From the NCBI GenBank assembly GCA_003439945.1, contig QVRM01006610.1, forward strand, positions 340,666-404,665: DNA of 64,000 bases, read 5' to 3'. The notes beneath the pieces are model-generated. The model saw only the letters and a program-made list of their open reading frames with translations. It was not told the DNA's origin and made no database searches. Positions 46,215-56,520 of this stretch are shown here, piece after piece. The stretch comes from Dermanyssus gallinae (lineage: Eukaryota > Arthropoda > Arachnida > Mesostigmata > Dermanyssidae). Made by a program: the position numbers and the translations under genes. Position 1 is the stretch's first letter; every line of letters begins with the position of its first letter.

Positions 46215-49167
46215 AATACTGCAAATAAACCTCCGTAGAGCCCCCAGAGCATACGATCTGGCGTCCCAATTCGCAACCGAAAACGACATAGAAATCCTGC
46301 TTCTCTCCGAGACCCCTACCACACAGCTTTCTCAACCCGGGCCCCACGCTGGTAACAAATCCGCTTCGATTAAGGTATTTCCTACAAGATACTCGCCCAC
46401 GTCAGTGGGACAGGGGACCCACTTCTCCTTTATTACCACTTACGACTTCGCGATCTACTCAGTCTATATCTCTCCGAACTCCACCCTACAGGAATACGAG
46501 GACTTCCTTGAAGAACTGGACCTCAGCATGAGCGCTCGCGGTCACCGAAAGGCGATTGTGGGAGGGGACTTCAATGCGGCCCACAGTCTGTGGGGAAGCA
46601 GGTCCTCATCAAGGAAGGGAGAGATCCTGCTAGAATGGGCAACCCGGGCGGATCTACAACTCATGAACACCCAGGGATACACCTTTGATAATGGCAGGCA
46701 CAAATCAACATTAGACCTGACATTTGCATCAGAGAGACTATCGCACCGAGTAACCGACTGGAGGATTCACGAGGAAGCAGAAACTCTATCCGACCATCTC
46801 TACGTAACCTTCTCTGTCAATCTAACTTCTTCCCAGCTTCATCGTCCTACAAAACCGCAACGTTTTCCTAGGCTAAATTATACCCGCCTTCAGAAAGCAT
46901 TAAGAAGAAAAGTACATAACCTCACTGAATGCTCGGCAGCAGAAATCTCTACACTACTAGAGGAAGCCTGCCGAGAGTCCAGCTCCCGCCCACACCCTAA
47001 GATAGCCAATCGACCACCGTGCTACTGGTGGAATAATCGGATTGCCGAAAAGCGAAGGGCCTGCCACCGCATACGGCGAGTATGCACGCGCCGCAGAGCA
47101 AGGCACCGACGAGAACTCTTCTACCTATCGGAAAAGTACAAAGAAGCACGAAGAGCTTTACATAAAGCCATTAAGGTTAGTAAAAAAGACCACTGGATCT
47201 CTCTGGGTGAGGAGGTCGAGGGAAACCCTTGGGGCAAAGGATACATGATTGTGCGAAAAAAAATGCGCCACGCACAGCCGCCTTTACCTGTAGAAGTGGC
47301 GCGACCGATTGTAAATGCGCTCTTTCCACAAAGACCATTGCCGGAGTCGGTAGTCTTTGAAGAAACCTCAGATCTTTCCTTCGAGCCAATCTCAATTCAA
47401 GAGATCAGAATAGTGGCTGAACGCATACGACCAGGGAAAGCGCCGGGCCCAGATGCTGTCCCCCCTCAAGCAGTACGCGTACTCCTAAAGAACCATCCAA
47501 AGGTATTCAAACGCATGATGGACACAATTCTCACCAGCGGAGAATACCCAAAGCCTTGGAAAACGGCACGCCTTACCCTTATCCCGAAACCCGGGAAGCC
47601 ACAAGGAGACCCCTCAGCATACCGCCCTATAAGCATGCTCTCCTGCCTATCCAAGGCAGCTGAGCATATTATCAACGGGCGACTAGTTACAGAATTAGAA
47701 GACAAGAAGGCGCTGTCAGAAAACCAGCATGGTTTCCGCGCCGGGCACTCCACACACTCGGCTATCAGCAAAGTTCTAAACATAGCTGAAACACAAAGAA
47801 ATTCACCTATCGCAAACCGGGCGCACTGCCTTGCCGTCCTTATTGATGTCAAAAACGCGTTTAATACGCTCTCGTGGGACGCCATAAACCAAGCACTTGG
47901 AAATAAAGGCGTGTCTCCCTACCTACGACGTATCCTAGCGTCGTATCTAAAGGACCGAGCATCTACATACGATGGAGTGGACTACGCCGTCACTGCCGGG
48001 GTTCCCCAAGGATCTGTACTGGGACCAACCCTGTGGAACATAACCTATGATGGAGTACTAAGACTGCCGCATCCCCCGGGAGTTTTTTCTATCGCCTACG
48101 CAGACGATCTGGCACTGATCGTTACCGCCAGTGACGAGGATTTGCTCGAAGCTACAGCCAACGGAGCCTTGGCGGATATCCGACAACACCTCCGCACGCT
48201 TGGCCTCGAACTGGCTTCACAAAAAACGGAAGCAATCCTTCTAAACGGACTGAAGCGTCCTCCACGCAACCTAAATTTACACCTGGAAGGCCATCCAATA
48301 ACACCCACGCCCGTGGTTAAGTACCTGGGCGTGATCCTGGATAGAGCTCTCACAGGAACACCTCATGTGCGCTATGCAGCTAAAAAAGCAGCCAAAGCCT
48401 CAGCAGAGTTACGGAAAATCCTCCCACGGACCAGAGGGGCAAGCGACTCTCGGCGCCGACTCTTAGCATCAGTAATAGACAGCATCATGCTATACGCCGC
48501 ACCCTTATGGAAGCGCACTACTACAAGAGCTACAACACGTCGCCTTCTCAACAAGACCCAAAGACCTATGGCGCTTAACCTAACACGAGCAAGTCGCACG
48601 GCCTCCACAGCAGCCGTACAGGTACTCTCCAGACAAATTCCCTGGGACTTGAGAGTAAAAGAATTGGCATCAAGAAGCCCTGTAACCAACGTTCTGACGG
48701 AGGGCACACTAGTCAGCAGAACCGACACACTAAGCGAATGGAGCCAGCAATGGGAAGCAATCCAGCCGGGCCATCCTGGATATTGGACAAGATCAATACT
48801 TCCTGATCTTAAAAAATGGTACAGCCTCAAACACGGCTCGCTTACCTACCCACTCGCGCAACTGTTAACAGGCCATGGTGCCTGTTTTCAGCAGTACCTA
48901 CACCGCATCGGTAAAACTGACTCCCCTGTATGCCGCATGTGCAACTCGGGGGAGCCGGATGATGTTAGGCACTGCTATGAGCGGTGCTCCTTCTTCGACA
49001 CTGAGCGAGAGCTATTGTCCCGGAACCTAGGACTGCAGAACCCCCTGACATGCCAGGCCCTTGTAGAGGCGCTCCTCAAAGATCACAAATCCTGGATTCT
49101 AGTAAGAAGATTCGCACAAGGTATCTCTGAGGCGAAAATAACCGCCGCACAAAGCCGAGCAGCCTAA
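46198..49167 (+). CDS. R1-clade ORF2: AP-like endonuclease, reverse transcriptase, CCHC
   Basis: 989 codons from the ATG at 46198. The endonuclease (residues ~5-225) has ILQINLRRAPRAYDLASQFA, LLLSET, VGGDFNAAHSLWGS (GDFN 123-126), STLDLTFA and LSDHLYV (SDH 198-200), so its catalytic residues look intact. The RT (~390-760) has RPGKAPGPDAVPPQAV, LIPKPGKPQGDPSAYRPISM, SENQHGFRAGHSTHSAISKV, LIDVKNAFNTLSWD, GVPQGSVLGPTLWN, the catalytic YADD at 634-637, SQKTEAILLNG and VKYLGVILDRAL. The C-terminus has LLTGHGACFQQYLHRIGKTD and a CCHC cluster from residue 912 (CRMC...RHCYERC). Length and order match R1-clade ORF2. It nicks target DNA and copies the element RNA onto the nick in the nucleus. No stop or frameshift was seen. 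Confidence 0.93.
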   Translation: MTSKIKILQINLRRAPRAYDLASQFATENDIEILLLSETPTTQLSQPGPHAGNKSASIKVFPTRYSPTSVGQGTHFSFITTYDFAIYSVYISPNSTLQEYEDFLEELDLSMSARGHRKAIVGGDFNAAHSLWGSRSSSRKGEILLEWATRADLQLMNTQGYTFDNGRHKSTLDLTFASERLSHRVTDWRIHEEAETLSDHLYVTFSVNLTSSQLHRPTKPQRFPRLNYTRLQKALRRKVHNLTECSAAEISTLLEEACRESSSRPHPKIANRPPCYWWNNRIAEKRRACHRIRRVCTRRRARHRRELFYLSEKYKEARRALHKAIKVSKKDHWISLGEEVEGNPWGKGYMIVRKKMRHAQPPLPVEVARPIVNALFPQRPLPESVVFEETSDLSFEPISIQEIRIVAERIRPGKAPGPDAVPPQAVRVLLKNHPKVFKRMMDTILTSGEYPKPWKTARLTLIPKPGKPQGDPSAYRPISMLSCLSKAAEHIINGRLVTELEDKKALSENQHGFRAGHSTHSAISKVLNIAETQRNSPIANRAHCLAVLIDVKNAFNTLSWDAINQALGNKGVSPYLRRILASYLKDRASTYDGVDYAVTAGVPQGSVLGPTLWNITYDGVLRLPHPPGVFSIAYADDLALIVTASDEDLLEATANGALADIRQHLRTLGLELASQKTEAILLNGLKRPPRNLNLHLEGHPITPTPVVKYLGVILDRALTGTPHVRYAAKKAAKASAELRKILPRTRGASDSRRRLLASVIDSIMLYAAPLWKRTTTRATTRRLLNKTQRPMALNLTRASRTASTAAVQVLSRQIPWDLRVKELASRSPVTNVLTEGTLVSRTDTLSEWSQQWEAIQPGHPGYWTRSILPDLKKWYSLKHGSLTYPLAQLLTGHGACFQQYLHRIGKTDSPVCRMCNSGEPDDVRHCYERCSFFDTERELLSRNLGLQNPLTCQALVEALLKDHKSWILVRRFAQGISEAKITAAQSRAA

Positions 49168-49258
49168 ATGGCAAGAAGAGTGGCCAGGCGAAGTAATCTC
49201 GAGAAGACAGTACTGCGGCCACCCCCCGTCAAGGGGCAAAGAGGACGACTGGATTTTA

Positions 49259-49275
49259 GTGGGTGCGAGTCCCAC
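49259..49275 (+). promoter_or_regulatory. 3' UTR hairpin of R1-clade element
   Basis: GTGGGTGCGAGTCCCAC: 5-bp stem GTGGG/CCCAC with a 7-base loop, in the context TTTTAGTGGGT...GAGTCCCACAC. The truncated copy at 27222-28629 has the same framing words in its 3' UTR, so it is a candidate recognition structure for the element's RT. Confidence 0.55.
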
Positions 49276-49354
49276 ACTACCGAGGCTTTAACAACGTCGC
49301 CCGGTGTGCATAACGCATTTTACCAGTTACCTCTATAAAAAAAAAAAAAAAAAA

Positions 49355-49364
49355 GACCCAGCTA
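49355..49364 (+). repeat. Target-site duplication of intact R1-clade element, right copy
   Basis: GACCCAGCTA right after the 18-base poly(A) (49337-49354), identical to 43741-43750. Confidence 0.88.
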
Positions 49365-49375
49365 TTCGGCACATC

Positions 49376-49800
49376 GTTTTATTACGGAGCAGGGTGAAAT
49401 GCTGTCACGTATTATCAGTGCAAGCAGAGAATGAGGACGGTCTCACTTACCTTCTTCAGCGGTGTGGGACTTGACCACACAGCGGATGGATATTAGCATG
49501 CTCAGACCGCTAAACGCAGCTCCTCCGTTGGGCTTCACTTTCTAGTGACCCAGAATACCATAGAATAGTAAGTACTATGGGCCATCAGTGGCGACTGCCA
49601 CTTGCATTACTTGGTCAGTGTCACTCACGGGTTTCCCTACTGTTCGACGTGTTTTGTCCCAAGACATGCAAACTCGAATCTTTAAAATTCACATGATCTG
49701 CTACTATGACAGGCGCAAGGTCTGGCTCGCCTGAGTCTTCCCGGAGCTCCTTTCAGCTTCACCACCTCCATAGGCATAGCTGATCCTGGTTTTGGCTCAG
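49376..49800 (-). mobile_element. Decayed 3' end of an R1-like element (family of 27222-28629)
   Basis: Blocks match 27222-27530 in order and orientation: GGTGTGGGACTTGACC, AGCGGATGGATATTA, CCGCTAAACGCAGCTCCTCC, GGCTTCACTTTCT.GTG.CCCAG, ACTATGGGCCATCAG, TCACTCACGGGTTTCCC, TTTTGTCCCAAGACATGCAA. It covers the 3' UTR and the last codons on the minus strand. The intact element inserted only ~20 bp from its end. Confidence 0.68.
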
Positions 49801-50054
49801 AAGTCGTGCCGCCTATGATATATATATATATATATATATATTTATTTTCTTTATATAATGAAGTACATGGAACAGACGAACAAGGACCACGTATATTTTA
49901 TTGTTCAGTATATCCCCACAAAGCTGGACACATCTAGTCCGAGAACTCTAAGTAGCATTTGTACCACGAGCAAAATGTTCCGAATTTTTAAACCCAAAAT
50001 GCCAATTTATATTCATTTTGTGGTATTTCTTTATTTCGTTATTAAATAAGAATG

Positions 50055-50112
<58 letters not shown>

Positions 50113-50837
50113 TATATATAATAAAACATCGTGAGTTTTCATAACAGACAATGATCGCATAGAGAATATGGAGGATGCTCAGCAATTTCTTAGTTCACGT
50201 AACCTGGCCATGGCAAAACAAAAAGATGTGTAGATCACAAGAAGACTGTCATCGTGGTGAAACATTGCAGTAGTCTTCTGCATCGCCGTCCGTTGGTCTA
50301 TGGTGAGGTGAATTTTTCGCCCAAAAAAGAGTCGCCAAAACCTTGCCGGCTGCGATGTGCCCTTTTAGCCTGACGGTAGGCTTTTCACCACGTGCTGTCC
50401 ACTCCCTGGTGGAGGGAAGGTTTGGGTCCGGGTTTTGCAGCGCGGTTATGCTAACTGCTCAAACAATTTTGCGGATTCCGTGTGCGGGAAACGTGGCAAA
50501 TTGCTTCTCGAAATGGATACGCGGCTCAGTTTTTGCTTAATTGCCAGCTCGTGCGATAGCCACTATGCTGTTATTTGTAATGCATAACGTGGTAGGCCGT
50601 GCATAACGTGGTGCATTCTCAATGAAGCTCATGTACTACGTATTTTAAATGAGGCAATCCGTTTGGCATTAGTGGTACTGTACGTCGGCGCATTACTACT
50701 GCAAAGTGAATTTAATTTGGCTTTAATTTTTATTGCAGACAAGCCGTTAAGATGATTTTATCACAGCACGCTACTCGGTCTGCTCCATTGTCACTGGACC
50801 AACCTGCACAAACGCAACTAGAAACAAATCCACGTAA
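49801..50837. other. Intergenic, no gene seen
   Basis: Has (TA)n at 49816-49841 and 50060-50092, the latter running into (GA)n at 50093-50112. No supported gene. Confidence 0.5.
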
Positions 50838-51233
50838 AACTTATTTGTATTACTTTCCAAGGACGTCTCTCACAAGCGCTGTAGTTAGCATGAGCTTTTT
50901 GAATTTATATACAGGTGATGCTTAACACTTTTTGATCCGCCAAATATATGTATGTATATATATTTATATATATCGGGAAGGAGGAAGATATGCCCCATCA
51001 GAATATATCTGACGTCAGCAAATAAAGCATTTCAAAGAGGCCGGACGTACTTATTTTTTTCGCTTTTGAAGAATGATTTTCTCAGCGGTGTAGTCGGCAT
51101 GAGCTTTTTGCAATTTTAGACAGTCAATGCCACAAACGTTTGTGTCGTTTTATGTTATATAACGGGAAGGAGGAAGATGGGTCCTATCAAACTATACCTG
51201 ATGGGTCAGCAACGAAAGCACGTCAAAGAGGCC
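50838..51233. repeat. Two diverged ~190-bp tandem repeats
   Basis: GCATGAGCTTTTTG (50889-; 51098-), CGGGAAGGAGGAAGAT (50973-; 51161-), TCAGCAA.AAAGCA.TCAAA and GAGGCC occur twice in the same order. Confidence 0.65.
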
Positions 51234-51254
51234 AGTCACTTACGAGGGTCAGCT

Positions 51255-51560
51255 ATATAAATAAATGGTCGGTCAAGGCGACCAATGCAATCCCAAAAAT
51301 TCTGCCACACGGAACAAAGAGGTGTAGTGGCAGACTACTGATGCCAAGTCAATTGCGCTCTTTGGGCTTCCGATTTGGATCAAGGCTCTTTGAAAACAAA
51401 GGATGCAAGAGGAATCTCTAAAAGCACCCAGATAACGGCATCCCTCAGGATATCTGTAAGCGCATCGCACGGTTAGCACTAACGCTGCATTGGTTCTGGT
51501 AGCAGCCCTTCCTCAGGAACCTAAAAGCGGAGGAGAGGCGAACACTGTAGGACAGCGACC
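51255..51560 (+). pseudogene. R1-like RT C-terminal remnant
   Basis: The plus strand in shifting frames reads ATNAIPKILPHGTKRCSGRL, then KSIALFGLPIWIKALKTKDA, then ALVLVAALPQEPK. These follow TANAIARILPKIHGP, ESIALFGAAVWVRTALKTKN and AALLLAGDIPW of the 27222-28629 copy. At least two frameshifts, so an old dead fragment, opposite in orientation to the remnant at 49376-49800. Confidence 0.65.
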
Positions 51561-52375
51561 CGATATTTCGATTTCTCATGCCAAACATAAGATATTACTA
51601 GAGCAGCCAAGGGGACAACTAAACTATCACTTCGAACAGACCTCAAGAGGCATAGCCTACATATGCAGCATGACTTGATTGGGTTGAAGCTGGGAGCAGC
51701 TATGGCAACAGGGGTATTGAGAGAGCTCTGGAGGCTGATGGCTTAAGATAGCCTGATTTTTACCTTGCTCTATAAACAGATACATAACTACGAAATATAT
51801 AGGTTAGCAGGCAATGACACAAAACGCTTAGGGCGGTGGGGAACTTGCAAGTAAACCAATCTTCTCAAAACCCCACTTTCTCTTGCTAATAAGGAGGTGT
51901 TATAGGATAACCTCCAAGGTTCCAAATTGGGTGCTCCTTTAAGCAGATCTCCGCTACAGGTGCCAGATCGTTTGCGCAGGCGATGGAACGAACTCTTGGT
52001 GGATGTGGAGTTTATGTACTCCATCGTAAGTCATATTCTATAGCATATATTGGTCGTAGTAAAAACTCTTGGGAAATCTTGACTGTGACTGCATAGTCAA
52101 TGCCATCCTAAGTAGATGCTAGGTCCTTTAGGTACGACCGTATAGTAGTAGGTCGAAAATGGGGGACATGCAGTGTTTTTATGGCGCCTTACGAAACGTT
52201 TTGAATTTTGCTGATGGTCGAATGTATGTAACGTCTGACCCGGAAACTGTGCTAGTTTTCCCACAGTGATATATATACTCACAGGGTGTTCAGTCAAACT
52301 TGGCGCGCTTTTCAACTTGAATCCTCGTCGTATCAGGAATCTGCTTATTTGGTTGGTGGGTCGCAGACGAAAGCT
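51561..52375. other. Intergenic, no gene seen
   Basis: Nothing recognisable. Near 52284 the words CAGGGTGTTCAGTCAAAC resemble a Tc1/mariner-type terminal repeat, but no partner end was found. Confidence 0.45.
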
Positions 52376-52470
52376 CGAGCCCGGTGGCGTGGTGCATTCG
52401 CGTGCGCCTCGCGACCGGAGGGACACATAGGTGCACATTTGCGTTTATGGGGTCTGCCTTCTCCGAGACC
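52376..52470 (+). mobile_element. tRNA-derived SINE, copy with box B deleted, joined to a MITE end
   Basis: CTCGAGCCCGGTGGCGTGG, TGCATTCGCGTGCGCCTCG and CGACCGGAGGGACACATAGG match the head of the SINE at 25313, but the box-B segment is missing. It runs into TTTATGGGGTCTGCC, then TCTCCGAGACCATGTGCCAC, like the inner part of the 29142-29754 terminal repeats. Confidence 0.68.
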
Positions 52471-52634
52471 ATGTGCCACTAGAAAAAAATATATATATAG
52501 ATATATATATGCCGAGGTTTGCGGCCCGAACCGGGACCTGGCAAAAGCGCGGCAGGATAAGATCGCCAAATAGTTAATAGTATAATAATAAATAGTCGAG
52601 TTCCTAAGAGCGGCATTCTCCGACCCGTAAAAAC

Positions 52635-52695
52635 CTCGCAGATTTGGATCCATCACTAACTCTATGAGTGGTATATGAGACTCCGAATCTGCGAG
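52635..52695. repeat. Short inverted repeat
   Basis: CTCGCAGATTTGGA and TCCGAATCTGCGAG pair with one mismatch across a ~33-base spacer. Only the right arm recurs in the duplicated copy at 52970. Confidence 0.6.
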
Positions 52696-52945
52696 GACGC
52701 TCTTGGGGCTCGGCGTCACAAAGAGGAATCTTACCTTATGGATCTCACCGTCTTAACGTTGCAAGGAACCTTGAGGATATACCGCTCGCACCGGGTCTAT
52801 AAGAGCAGGGGCTACCATCAACCAAGGACACGGACAGCTGATTCTTAACCTCACTTGACACCTTTTTACCACCATTTTTATTAAGGCGAGCACTGCCGAG
52901 TGTGCAAGCGCATTGTAAATGATTAATAAATCATCACAATATTAT
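52651..52945 (+). repeat. Dispersed repeat family with (TA)n tail, copy 2
   Basis: About 295 bp duplicated at 52970-53265: CTCCGAATCTGCGAG, GGCTCGGCGTCACAAAGAGG, CGTCTTAACGTTGCAAGG, GATATACCGCTCGCACCG, CAAGGACACGGACAGCTGAT, then GGCGAGCACTGCCGAGTGTG and GATTAATAAATCATCACAAT followed by (TA)n. The last block also occurs at 20708-20770. Conserved end plus tail suggests the 3' part of a retroelement; no coding trace. Confidence 0.72.
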
Positions 52946-52969
52946 ATATATATAAACATATATACTATG

Positions 52970-53265
52970 TATCACTACCTTTATGAGTGGTGTATGGGTC
53001 TCCGAATCTGCGAGTACACTCTCAGGGCTCGGCGTCACAAAGAGGAATCTTATGGATCTTTTCGTCTTAACGTTGCAAGGGACTTTGATGATGGATATAC
53101 CGCTCGCACCGAGTCCATAAGAGCGGGGGCTGCTATCAAGCAAGGACACGGACAGCTGATTCTTAACTTCACGTGATCACACTGTTTTACCACAATTGTT
53201 CTTAAGGCGAGCACTGCCGAGTCTGCAAACGTAATCTAAATGATTAATAAATCATCACAATAATT
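52970..53265 (+). repeat. Dispersed repeat family with (TA)n tail, copy 3
   Basis: Same blocks as 52651-52945, ~85% alike by eye, again ending GATTAATAAATCATCACAAT and then the large (TA)n at 53261. Confidence 0.72.
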
Positions 53266-53307
53266 TATATATATATATATATATATACATTTACACATGT
53301 ATGTATG

Positions 53308-53390
<83 letters not shown>

Positions 53391-53397
53391 ATTTACA
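53261..53397. repeat. (TA)n microsatellite with TATG variants
   Basis: TA array with ATTTACACATGTATGTATG (53288-) and a second ATTTACACATGTA at 53391-53403. Confidence 0.9.
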
Positions 53398-53807
53398 CAT
53401 GTACAGGAGTATCGCACATGAATCTAGAGCATGCCTGTAGGACATGCAGTTAATCAAGTCCAGCAGCAGCAGCAGCAGCGTGAAGGCTCGGCTGAAACGA
53501 GCGGGTAGAAGAATCGGGCGAGGGGTCTAATGACTAACCACCAGTGGCTACTTGGTGCTTAACTAATTAATTAGCGAGCGTTTACTCTTTCTCTTTTAAT
53601 TGCGGTGGCCGGCGGCCGCGCCGAAGCAGAGCGTTACTGACATTGCCACAGCAACGACAGTGGCCAGAAGTACAAGTATTTTAACACTTTCATCATCATC
53701 ATCATCATCATCAACCGTGGCATCATCATTGTCGTCGTCGTCGTCGTCATCAGTAGAGCCGTTATAACCAGCGCTTCCTCCCGCCCCCATTGCCGCCTTC
53801 ATGTAGA

Positions 53808-54050
53808 ATGGACAAGCGCTATTCGCGCATAGCGCTCTGCGTTTTGGCCGCTATCTGTGTCAGCGGACGCAATCTGTATCAGATTTGCTTGGTTCGTTCA
53901 CGGCACCTGTCTGTTGTGGCTTTCGCTGCTGCTGCTGCTACTACTGCTGTCATTGTCGTTGCCGTTTTCGTCCATACTGAGTTTATTATCCTCCCGCTGT
54001 TCACGTACTCTTCTTACCTTGTGGCATACTCGTTTTTCTTAGAATCTTAG
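53808..54050 (+). CDS. Candidate small hydrophobic ORF
   Basis: 80 codons from the ATG at 53808. It begins MDKRYSRIALCVLAAICVSG, which looks like a signal peptide (basic start, hydrophobic core, small residues), followed by an Ala/Val-rich hydrophobic stretch and an aromatic tail. The surroundings are GC-richer (53450-53900) with a CAG run (53462-53479) and (ATC)n/(GTC)n at 53691-53750, as might be seen near a promoter or first exon. Simple-sequence DNA coding for Ala/Val inflates the hydrophobicity, so this may be chance. Confidence 0.2.
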   Translation: MDKRYSRIALCVLAAICVSGRNLYQICLVRSRHLSVVAFAAAAATTAVIVVAVFVHTEFIILPLFTYSSYLVAYSFFLES

Positions 54051-54106
54051 TGGGACGAGGGAAAGGCATGACCCGTAAAATTTTTCCGTTAAGTGCTACT
54101 CTGTCT

Positions 54107-54144
<38 letters not shown>

Positions 54145-54198
54145 TCAAATTAAAATAGTCATTATATGTAATATTTTAATAAATAATATAATTAATTC

Positions 54199-54882
<684 letters not shown>

Positions 54883-54990
54883 AGCGGCGGTGGCTTAGGC
54901 GGCTAGCGCACCGTTCGAAACGGGGCGTTGCCATGGCAACCATGGTTAGCAAAACAATCGCAAAATCGAGCCCCGGCCTTGCTGGTTGTA
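54883..54990 (+). mobile_element. Second tRNA-like SINE candidate
   Basis: GCGGCGGTGGCTTAGGCGGC TAGCGC is a tRNA-like box A context, and AAATCGAGCCCCGGCC about 55 bases on is box-B-like. It is different from the 25313 family. Only one copy is seen here, so it may instead be a tRNA pseudogene. Confidence 0.45.
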
Positions 54991-56253
54991 TTTGTTGGAC
55001 GTGGTTGTCATCACGAGCACGCGATGACGATAGATGCATTAAGACGATATTGTGACACAGGCAACTTAGCCCATTTCGAGCGTCTAAAAAGCGTGGTTGT
55101 CAGAGCGTTAAAAAAATTATCCTGAAAGTGCCTTAAGTCTTCGGAACCCGCGTCAAACCTACAGCTGCCAATACCATTTGCTTTACAGAACATACAAAAT
55201 ATAAAAGTAGTGCGTAAACTTGTGCAACTCACTTGGCGTGTAAATGCGGTATATTCGGCGCGAAATGTATTCAATGTGATAACTGATACCTAATAAGTAT
55301 GTAAAATCATAACAACAGAAGACGTCTTCGCAGCGAAATAAATTCAAGTTTGGCATATCCCTTAGGTGTCCTATTTTCGGTCATAAAATAAAACAAACGT
55401 ATCATTCCAGTTGAACTGTGTGGTTTTTCTTGATTTTGTTTGTATCTCACTATAGATTTGCTTCATTAGGATGCGTAGGTTAGCCGCGCTGGCTGTAGAG
55501 ATTTCCTTTAACGTGAGTGCAAGCGCATTGCAAACTTTTAGATAGCACATGGCATGCTCCTTTTAGACATACAGGTGGTATTCATGCCACATAATTGTAG
55601 ATATAATTATTTTATTATTTTGATGTGATTTCTCTCCCCGTTTGGAGCTGACAGCTTTTTAGCCAATCCTTTTATTTAAGCCCATCCTCTGTTTGTGTTT
55701 TGGAGATCAGCCAGGGTCAGAAAAGTAAAGGGAAATGGCAAACACGTGTAGAGTACCGAAGAGTGAGGCTAATTTCATCCTGAAATTCGCAGTCACCAAG
55801 CATAGCGAAGCTCGTCTTGGAGTGTTATTACTACTACAGCTTTGACCTGTCTTTCTCTTACGTGTTTTCTAAATAGGCGTCGTGGTGTGATGGTGGCTTC
55901 TCTACAGTTGATGCGGATCAACTTTGTGATCCCTCAGTTTTGCAAGAATCTCCAGGCAATCATCATCATTCACATGAATAGCGTGCGGTACTTTTGCTTT
56001 TCCTAGTAGCTTCTCTAGGCCGGCTACGTAGATAATGAATAGGTCGTGCGTTTTGTAAAAAAAAATTTTATGGACTAACTGGAAAATGCGGTACGCACGC
56101 GCGAGCACCACCGCAGGAAACTCGTCTGCAAGTGTGGGCCGGTAGTGTGGGACTCCAAGCCACAAAAACCAGTCATGTCCCAATCCCCGCAACCGATCGG
56201 GAACTGCATAAGCATAACTTCAAACGATCGAAGGGGGAGAATAGTTTAAACAT
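54991..56253. other. Intergenic, no gene seen
   Basis: A 96-codon minus-strand ORF at 55902-56192 lies downstream (in minus orientation) of the RT C-terminus at 56254-56520 and may be that element's 3' region; no motif recognised. Confidence 0.45.
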
Positions 56254-56520
56254 TTAGCTGTCAAGGGATGCGCCGCGGGATGATGTCGTGCAGTAACGGT
56301 TTTTCTTCTGCTTGGCGCGCAGGATGTTTTCCATACTGCAAGCAATGCTGGTCCAGTCGTCGCGCGACTTAATCATAAGCTGTATAATCGTTCTAAGGGT
56401 GCCGTCGTCAGCCCTAGGTAGAGCCGCACGCTGAGAGGGCCCCATTCCGGGCACCACAAAATTGTATGTTCAAGCGTGTCCTCTGATTCGCTTTGAAGTC
56501 GTACGGTTGTAAAATCAGCA
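56254..56520 (-). pseudogene. Non-LTR RT C-terminal remnant
   Basis: The minus strand reads RLQSESEDTLEHTILWCPEW, then DGTLRTIIQLMIKSRDDW, then NILRAKQKKNR. This is the usual end of R1/LOA/I-like ORF2 proteins (E-D-T-x-E-H-T...C-P-x-W, then a D-D-W helix and K-x-x-x-x-R tail). A frame change lies near 56455. The RT core is not seen upstream. Confidence 0.6.

Larger units (their letters stand above)
43751..49354 (+). mobile_element. Apparently full-length R1-clade non-LTR retrotransposon
   Basis: 5.6 kb bounded by 10-bp (or 14-bp) TSDs. In order: a 541-bp 5' UTR with an Inr+DPE promoter and six 24-bp tandem repeats, ORF1 (44292-46214, three zinc knuckles), ORF2 (46198-49167, endonuclease + RT + C-terminal CCHC) overlapping ORF1 by 17 bases, a 169-bp 3' UTR with a hairpin, and an 18-base poly(A). 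Both ORFs are free of stops and frameshifts and keep the catalytic motifs. The ORF2 blocks GVPQGSVLGPTLWNITYDGV and FSIAYADDLALIV are typical of the R1 clade. It is inserted in ordinary sequence, not rDNA, so it is not an rDNA-specific R1. Confidence 0.9.

Noticed and set aside
52284..52301. CAGGGTGTTCAGTCAAAC as a DNA-transposon end
   Set aside because: No matching inverted end or TA-bounded partner was found nearby.
53596..53802. Asp-rich minus-strand ORF with a hydrophobic end
   Set aside because: The acidic run is the translation of (ATC)n/(GTC)n repeats; nothing else supports it.
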